The position numbers and the translations under genes were made by a program. The notes below the pieces were generated by a model, which was not told where the DNA came from, did no database searches, and worked only from the letters and a program-made list of their open reading frames with translations. From contig CAXKWD010000009.1 of NCBI GenBank assembly GCA_964059195.1, forward strand, positions 152,160,778 through 152,224,777: DNA of 64,000 nt, read 5' to 3'. Within the stretch, counting starts at the first letter, position 1. Each line of letters begins with the position of its first letter. Of this stretch, positions 57,760 through 64,000 are shown in pieces. Origin of the DNA: Ectobius pallidus (lineage: Eukaryota; Arthropoda; Insecta; Blattodea; Ectobiidae).

Positions 57760-58020
57760 AGGGGACAGTGCAGACAGGTCAGATATCGAAGTAATAGGCT
57801 ACTCCACAGTTCGCATGGCGTTAGAAGAACGTCGGGTGCTCCAAAGAACGAAGTACGGTCACTTCCTCGGCTGGCTGAGAAAGGATGAAATCCAAGAAGT
57901 GGAAGAATTGGAATATTTAGGCAGTAGAATTAGAAATTATGGAACAAGTAGAAAATAAAAAGTGAATCGATTAAGCCAGGCAAAGAATGAATCTAATACG
58001 AAGAACAAATCTGATGTGAA
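57760..58020 (+). pseudogene. LINE reverse transcriptase scrap
   Basis: The frame 57815-57958 ends VEELEYLGSRIRNYGTS before a stop. The FxYLGSxI pattern followed by a small turn is the segment just after the polymerase active site in many non-LTR ORF2 proteins. No YADD box is present. Too short to place in a family. Confidence 0.5.
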
Positions 58021-58199
58021 AGTCACATAAGTTCCTCTGCCCAAATAAAAGTTAGCCTCTTAGTACAATTTATACGTGTGACATTCTCTTCATGTAAATT
58101 GGTTGTAAAAATGAAGAGAATGTCATTACTAGTAGACCATGGGCTACCAATATGAAACCCTCCCCCCCCCCCGTGGGAATTTCCGACACATATATTTTT

Positions 58200-59310
58200 T
58201 TGTTGGTATTGTCATCTAGTTTAAGATTTTAGTTGTTTGCCTCTTATCAATTACAGCATTTAGCCGGAAACCCCGGAAATTCGCAGAAAATGAATTTGTT
58301 TTAATTTTTCATTGTTCTTTGCTCCTAATATTCCCAGGGAATTTCTGACTTACTCATTTATATTGGTATTGGCATCTATTTTAATGTTCCAGTTGTTTGC
58401 CCCTTACAAATTACAACATATCTCCGGAAAACCCGGAAAACCACGTATATACGGAGAAAATTACTATGTTTTATTTTTTAAATCTTTGTTCTTTGCACCT
58501 AATATTCAAAGGGAATTTCTGACTTACATGTTTTTTTGTTTGCATTACCATCTAGATTAAGGTTTCAGTTGTTTGCCCCTTATCAATTACAGTATATCCC
58601 CGGAAAACACCGAAAACCAAGGAAATCCGGAGAAAGGGACTTCGTTTTATTTTTAAAAAATCTTAGTTCTTTGCTCCTAGTATTCAAAGGGAATTGGTGA
58701 ACCATATGTTTTTGTGTTGGTATTCCCATATAGATTAAGGTTCCAGTTGTTTGCTCCTTACCAATTACAGCATATCTCCGGAAACCCCGGAAAACCACGT
58801 ATATACGGAGAAAATTACTATGTATTCTTTTTTAAATCTTTGTTCTTTGCTCCTAATATTCAAAGGGAATTTCTGATTTGTATGTTTTTTTGTTGGTATT
58901 GCCATCTAGATTAAGGTTTCAGTTGTTTGCCCCTTATGAATTATAGCATATCTCCAGAAAACTCCAAAAACCACGGAAATCCGGAGGAATTGACTTTTTA
59001 AAAATTTATTTAAAATCTTTGTTCTTTGCTCCTAATATTCCCAGGGAATTTCTGACTCATATGTTTTTTTGTTGGTATTGCCATCTAGTTTAAGGTTTAA
59101 GTTGTTTTCCCCTTATCAATTACAGCATATCCACGTAAACCCTGAAAACCACGATAATCCGCAGAAAATGAGATTGTTTTAATTTTTTTTAAATATTTGC
59201 TCTTTGATACTAATATTCCCAGAGAATTTCTGAATCACATAATTTTTGTTGCTATTGCCATATAGTTTAAGGTTTCAGTTGTTTTCCCCTTACCAATTAC
59301 AGCATGACAA
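58200..59310. repeat. 177-bp tandem array, left foldback arm
   Basis: The landmark AGTTGTTTGCCCCTTAYCAA (with variants) starts at 58231, 58391, 58566, 58744, 58921, 59100 and 59277, so spacings are 160, 175, 178, 177, 179 and 177. Each unit also has a CCGGAAA...TCCGG segment and TTTGTTCTTTGCTCCTAATA. Each landmark ends in ATTACAG or a close variant, preceded by pyrimidines, like a 3' splice site. Confidence 0.88.
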
Positions 59311-59803
59311 AGAATACTGGGAAAAATCCTGATGCTGAAGGAATGAAGGCGATTGGAAACCTGACAGAACACACTTCATATTCTAATTTGACATCTGTGA
59401 ATGATAATTTATCTTACCAAACCTTCCACAGTCACTACCAAACTTTCTTGACTGAAGTTAGAGAAGGGACATTCGGTAAAACAGCACAATTTTGGAATGG
59501 TAATATGGACAAAGTGTCATTGATTTTGAGATTTCAGCGAGCAACTAAAGAAAACAACTGTGACTTACACTTGGCATGTTTAGAAGATATGATTCCCCTT
59601 TTCTTTGCATGTGACCATCACAATTATGGCAGATATCTCGTAGTTCACAAACTCACCCTTTTGAACCTGCAAAGGACACATCTGAAGCAGAAGAATTACT
59701 TCGCAATAACGGTTTCAGTGACCGTAGATCACAAGTTCCGAGTTCTAGAAATTCTGTGGATTTCCGTGGTTTTCCGGGTTTTACGGGGATATGTTGTAAT
59801 TGA
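59304..59803 (+). pseudogene. Foldback cargo: unknown conserved protein, frameshifted
   Basis: The frame starts at the ATG 59304, one base after a TTACAG, and runs 176 codons. Residues about 45-115 contain EVREGTFGKTAQFWNGNMD and later MIPLFFACDHHNYGRYL. I remember proteins with the pattern FW...RATREGNW...MIPWxFAYDxxNYARYL from repeats in several invertebrates; their function is unknown to me. After about 59657 the similarity-like text moves to another frame (PFEPAKDTSEAEELLRNNGF), which stays open to TGA at 59801. The copy is thus frameshifted, and its last 15-30 codons are arm repeat. No signal peptide, membrane segment or transposase motif is visible. Confidence 0.6.
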
Positions 59804-60129
59804 TAATGGGCAAACAGCTGAAACCTTAATCTAGATTACAATGCCAAAAAAAATGTAAGTCAGAAGTTCCCTGGGAATATTAGGATCAAAGAACGAAGGT
59901 TTTTAAAAAATTAAAACGAACTCATTTTCTTCGGATTTTTTTAGGTTTCCGGAGTTTTCTGGGGATATGCTGTAATTGATAAGGGGCAAACAACTGAAAA
60001 CTGAAACTAGATGGGAATACCAACAAAAAAATATATGTGTCGGAAATTCCCACGGGGGGGGGGGGGATGGGGGGTATACAGTAGCCTACGCTCTATAAGT
60101 ATTATCTGTTCTGTTTTACGTCCTTGGTT

Positions 60130-60390
60130 TCCTATAACTGATCGTCTAGGAGATGGGCTGACCATTGATCCTTCTGTCCTCTATGGGAAAATAAGCGTCA
60201 CTAAAATAGTAATCGGTAGGCAATCCTCGCCAGGAGGCTCTGTAGGCCTATTCCGTGTGAGTGAGGCGTCGTTAACTTATAATAAATTAGAAATAATGCG
60301 GGAATGAATGTCCAAACAGGGGACCAACCTCGGTGATTACGATGTGGTGTCACAATTTGTAAGAACTGCCTGTTAACCTACGGAACTTCC
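60130..60390 (-). repeat. SINE-like repeat (family K), minus strand
   Basis: In reverse it reads GAGGACAGAAGGATCAATGG, then CAGCCCATCTCC, matching the family K start at 56812. The rest is diverged. Confidence 0.45.
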
Positions 60391-60475
60391 TCTCCCCTGC
60401 CTTAGGTATTACAGGTAAAGGAAGTATTGTGTTGGACCCCTAAATTCGAAGTTGAGTTAAAGGAATATTTTATAT

Positions 60476-60800
60476 TTAATGAAGCCCGAAGGTTCATTGC
60501 CGCGCTTATCTGAGCCCGCCATCCAACCATCCCTCGCAAATCTTACTTCCCATACATCTATCCTAATATTGTCTAGGTCTTCCAAGTGGTCTTTTCCCTT
60601 CGGATCTCCCATTCAGTACTTTTGAGATAAGTCTTTCCTTCCCAATGCGTGCTACATGTCCAACCCATTTCATCCTCCGTGGTATAATTACCCTTACTAT
60701 ATCCGGTGAAGAGTACTGATTATGAAGGTCGTCGTTAAGCAGTTCCTCCAGTCTCCATTCTCATCTCTTTTAGGCCCAATATATTACTAAGCATCCTGTT
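60476..60800 (-). pseudogene. LINE-A ORF2 C-terminal fragment
   Basis: In reverse it holds the LINE-A coding tail and 3' end (GAAGGTTCATTGCCGCGCTTATCTG on the plus strand). Gaps and frameshifts are present and no long frame survives. It abuts a truncated hAT element at about 60801. Confidence 0.7.
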
Positions 60801-60802
60801 TT

Positions 60803-61695
60803 TCTAAAAAAGAAACAAAAACACCAGAATGTGTATTGAAACTCACCAATTGCAGCTAAACATCAGATGTAAAATGCTGACTGGAGTTGCAGTGCGCAAC
60901 AAATGTCATCTCCAGATTAGGGATCACAAATCCTTGCCTATTATCCGAGAATAATGCCTTACATTGAGAAAAGGAACGTTCTACATCACACAATGTTAAC
61001 CTTGCATGTTTGAAGAGGTGTACTGTATATCACTAACACACACACGATCAAGTTTACTTATGTTTTGACCTTCCAAAACTTGAGCGACTTTTCAGAGGGA
61101 TTGGTAGTCACCATTTTTCTCAAACATACCTTTAAATTTTCTTCTTAGAACTTCTATTTTCGAACCTGAGAAAGTGTTAAGTTGCCTTTCAACATATTGT
61201 ATTTCTTTAACCGAACTACGCAATGTTGAGATCGGGTTCTGTTCTCCGATAAGCAAGTGCAAGTAAAGCATTTGTGTTGAATTAATTCGAGATACAAATT
61301 TTTGTTGTCAAATGTTAAAAGAGAATGAGGAAAAGTACTAAAATATTTATTTATGGAGAATATATCGAAAATATTTATTCATATAATTTGTTTTTTTTGT
61401 AAAACATGTATTTTTATGTAAAATAAAATTTAGAATTTGCGGTTTTCGGACCTTGATATGAGCATCAGGGAAAAAAAATTACATAAAAAATCTGGAAAAG
61501 TACTAAAATATGTATTTATGGAGAAAATATCGAAAATATTTATTCACATAACTTTTTTTGTAAAATATGTGTTTTTATGTGAAATAAAATTTGGAATTTA
61601 CGTTTGCCGGACCTCGATTTGGATATTAAACTTTGATTTAGGAATGTACGCATCAGGAAAAAAAAATATTTTTTTACATACAAATTCGGGCCCTA
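60803..61695 (-). mobile_element. Truncated hAT element, relative of 19144
   Basis: The minus-strand 5' end, TAGGGCCCGAATTTGTATG, is at 61695. The order of the 19144 element is followed up to its last 150 bp, and the other terminus is missing. The transposase remnant (about 60880-61280, minus) keeps RSFSQCKALFSDNRQGF. It has the same TAA as copy 1 (plus-strand 60996-60998) and a one-base deletion after it. Confidence 0.8.
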
Positions 61696-61825
61696 GTCAT
61701 TACCACATCACATCACATCCCCGAAGGATACACAACCCAAATAAAATCTCATTAATGCACTCACGTAACTTTCTTTACTCTAAGCATGGGCAATACAGTT
61801 GTCTCACTTCACATTCTGATATAGA
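61696..61825 (-). repeat. Repeat D fragment
   Basis: CATCCCCGAAGGATACACAACC, CACGTAACTTTCTTTACTC and GGGCAATACAGTTGTCTCAC belong to repeat D. The first landmark recurs at 63038. Confidence 0.5.
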
Positions 61826-61826
61826 A

Positions 61827-62886
61827 TAAAATCAGGTAAACTGATGTAACAAAGTGCCAGTATGTTTTTGTTTAATCAGTTATGACTGCAATTATGATAT
61901 GCAGAATATGTTTTTTTTTTTAAATTGATTTCCAAGTTAAGCTCCAGATTTATTCATTAAGCAGGGCTTCCGGAAGAACAAAGGTCTAGTTTTTTTAATG
62001 AGATTAAAATCTTCCAGCATCAGATGAACTGTACAGATATGTGATATCATGACAATCGCTCACTCACATAAAAATGTCAAAAAAAATTCAAATTGGCCGG
62101 TTTCGGGTTTTGAACCATGGACTCCAGAATGTGAGGCCAAAGCGTTACCATCTCGGCCACCGGGGTCATTTTAACGGTCTAGTTGGATAAGCGCTTGTAA
62201 ATCGATAGTGTTTTTTGTCATAGCTACCTGTATTTTAATTTCCAAGGCCTTATAAGATAACAGTAAAACAATAGGCAGTGTTGTCAAGATAATTGATTTT
62301 CATTTTTTTTTATAAATTCTTTCGAATACGTATATTACCATAAAATAGGCACTAAATTGAGCATTACTCCGAAACAGGTCAACCGATTTTATCCATTATA
62401 AATAGACGTCTTCCCATGGACATAAATGCGTATACGAAGTTTCATAAATATACGATAAAGCGTATTTGAGTTATTGCGCCTTTAAAATAGACATTAAATT
62501 GGGGTTTACTCCGGTACCGGTCAACAGATTAGGTTCAAATTCAATAGGGCACTTCTCATGAACGTCATAAATGAGTATACCAAGTTTCATGGAAATCCGA
62601 TACAGCGTATTTGAGTTATGGCGCCTTTCTATTAGAAAGGCGCCATAATCTATTAAAATAGGCACTAAATTGGGCATTACACCGGTACCGGTGAACCGAT
62701 TTGGTTCAATATCAATAGGGTTCTTCCCATGGACATTATAAACGTGTATACCAAGTTTCATTAAAATTCGACAAAGCGTATTTGAGTTATCGCGCGTACA
62801 GACACACGGACGGACGGACAGACAGACGGACAGACATTTTTCGTCCCCACACACAATCTCATAAAGTACCATACTGGCACTTAATA
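61827..62886 (+). mobile_element. Family B tandem-repeat element, copy 4
   Basis: Ends as in the other copies. Three units (A, B, A) start at 62350, 62492 and 62663. The tRNA-like module is present on the minus strand (62090-62165), with A-box-like GGCCGAGATGGTAACGC and B box GGTTCAAAACCC. A perfect hairpin lies at 62620-62644. It is followed by AATAAAA and a Helitron-2 3' end. Confidence 0.75.
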
Positions 62887-62912
62887 AAAGGCCGCCGGGC
62901 CTTTTAAGCTAG
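62887..62912 (+). mobile_element. Helitron-2 3' terminus
   Basis: AAAAGGCC, loop GCCG, GGCCTTTT, then AAGCTAG, followed by T: an 8-bp-stem hairpin and CTAG end. The rest of the Helitron is not recognisable upstream, so family B probably landed in its tail. Confidence 0.6.
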
Positions 62913-63839
62913 TCAGATTATAAGAGCAGTGAAGTGGAGTTGTGCGGCTAGTCTAAACACACTCCTCAGGCGTTTGGCTTGAATACTAAATCCGTAAGAA
63001 TTGATTTTTGGCTGCGTTGTACATCTTATTAATAGCCATCCCCGAAGGATATACAACCTAAATAAAATCATAACTTTCTCTGCCCTAAGTATATCATGTT
63101 GTGATATACGATAAGAGGCTGTATTGCAAATAATGCGTATTCAGTTGTTTCAACTTGATACAAAGCCAAGGCTGAGTTTCTATAAACAGTGGGTGGCTTA
63201 TAACTACTCTTCAGAGAATTTGTACGAAAATAAGTTTCAAATAAAAGTTTTAGGTCTTAGTATAAGCACCCCATGCTCAAAATGTAAAGAAAATCGCTAG
63301 AGCCGTTTTCGAGAAAATGATGAAAAATGAATTGTTCTTAATTAAAAATCCCCTTAAAAGTAAGAGAAAATCGTTGCCAATCTTCCTGTCCTGACCCAAA
63401 TACAACAGTTTGTTCTCCTACGATTTTCCGTTTTGGAGCTAGCCTCTTCACAGACACACAGAAGAAGTAAAAGTGCCTGTTTGATAATCGTATATACAGT
63501 ATCTGAATTTCTCTTCACTGGATTTCATTTTCGTTTTCCAGAATTTTCTTGAAAATGGAGATAACATTTTAAGTTGATTTTTGTACATTTGTAGAAATTG
63601 CATAAATACATTCCTTTAACAATGCATATTCTATGTAATAAGAAACGAAGCTGTGTGGATTCAGCTGTTTGTTTTATTTTCAATTTGAAGGAACGCAAAC
63701 ATTCGATATAATGGCAGCGTTGCCAGGCAACAGTCTGGAGTGTTTTCCTGCTCGTTGTGTTGTATTTTAATGAGGAAATCTTGTAATGACAAATACTCTC
63801 ATGTAACAATATTCTACACTGCTACACAATGCTATCAGG
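62913..63839. other. Mostly unannotated; repeat D at 63036
   Basis: The stretch 63036-63165 is a minus-strand repeat D copy. Around 63190-63320 are motifs shared with 45150-45200. The minus-strand frame at 63525-63809 has no domain. Confidence 0.4.
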
Positions 63840-63844
63840 CCGTG

Positions 63845-64000
63845 AAGGGGTTTCGGGAGTCGAACTCAGGCACCCAATTTCATAGCCAGTACTCTAACTG
63901 AACAGACTAGGCCTACCACCCGACCGCTGCGTCATCTACCATAGGCAGATGGCAGGATTGGGGGCATGTGGTCAGCATGCCGATACCCACGGCCGTTAAT
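63845..64000 (-). repeat. SINE S1, minus strand, cut by window end
   Basis: CGACCGCTGCGTCATCTACC, GCAGATGGCAGGATTGGGGG and CATGTGGTCAGCATGCCG are family S1 landmarks in reverse. The tRNA-derived head lies beyond the window end. Confidence 0.8.

Larger units (their letters stand above)
58161..60067. mobile_element. Foldback element with tandem-repeat arms and coding core
   Basis: The two ends are long inverted copies. The left end reads T, a C-run, GTGGGAATTTCCGACACATA, then TTTTTTTGTTGGTATT; the right end gives the same in reverse. The arms are built of a 177-bp tandem unit, at least six in the left arm (58200-59310) and two, inverted, in the right arm (59740-60010). Between them lies about 430 bp of unique sequence with an open frame. 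The architecture is that of foldback elements such as Drosophila FB or Galileo. I see no target duplication and no transposase of known type. Confidence 0.8.

Noticed and set aside
58312..58914. Two plus-strand frames of 66-82 codons that look alike
   Set aside because: They are translations of the 177-bp repeat (177 is 3 x 59), each stopped at the same place. The similarity is due to the repeat, not to protein selection.
59304..59834. The whole 176-codon frame as an intact gene
   Set aside because: Its last part is arm repeat and the protein-like text changes frame near 59657, so I call it a frameshifted remnant.

Overview
The window is AT-rich eukaryotic intergenic DNA, and I find no intact host gene in it. 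It holds tRNA-derived SINEs, 5'-truncated LINEs, many short hAT-type elements with 8-bp target duplications, Helitrons ending in a hairpin plus CTAG, triplet microsatellites, and repeated TAGGCCTA palindromes. That mix fits a large-genome arthropod, and my best guess is a cockroach or other polyneopteran insect. The guess rests on recalled resemblance of the LINE tail peptides and SINE heads to insect repeats, not on a search. Every open reading frame I could interpret is a transposon remnant or transposon cargo. || Layout. 0-8 kb: SINEs, a 1.1-kb inverted-repeat element inside a tRNA-like repeat, a hAT element carrying a LINE fragment, and a LINE fragment split by a Harbinger-like MITE. 8-18 kb: hAT elements at 8533, 10154 and 14208, a tRNA-bearing foldback SINE, two copies of a T-rich minisatellite repeat, and the first Helitron (15313). 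18-33 kb: two copies of a tandem-repeat element called family B here (18562 and 26012). The first is interrupted by a hAT element with a decayed transposase. More hAT elements and minus-strand Helitrons follow. 33-38 kb: a hAT element whose target duplication is split by a 2.2-kb head-to-tail Helitron array. 38-48 kb: a foldback element interrupted by family B, a mariner element with an internally deleted transposase, a Harbinger MITE holding a hAT MITE, and more tRNA-like foldbacks. 48-64 kb: two MITE-like elements, a Helitron holding a hAT element, a 1.9-kb foldback with 177-bp tandem repeats in its arms and a protein-coding centre (58161-60067), and a fourth family B copy. || How the parts relate. 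The elements are nested, so relative ages can be read directly. Examples are hAT in family B (19144), family B in a foldback arm (40950), a Helitron array in a hAT target duplication (35728), hAT in a Helitron (55021), and hAT in a Harbinger MITE (45658). In several cases the flanks rejoin to a sensible empty site, which fixes element ends to the base. The most unusual object is the 58161-60067 foldback. The family B higher-order repeat, the head-to-tail Helitron junction and the tRNA-bearing hairpins are next.
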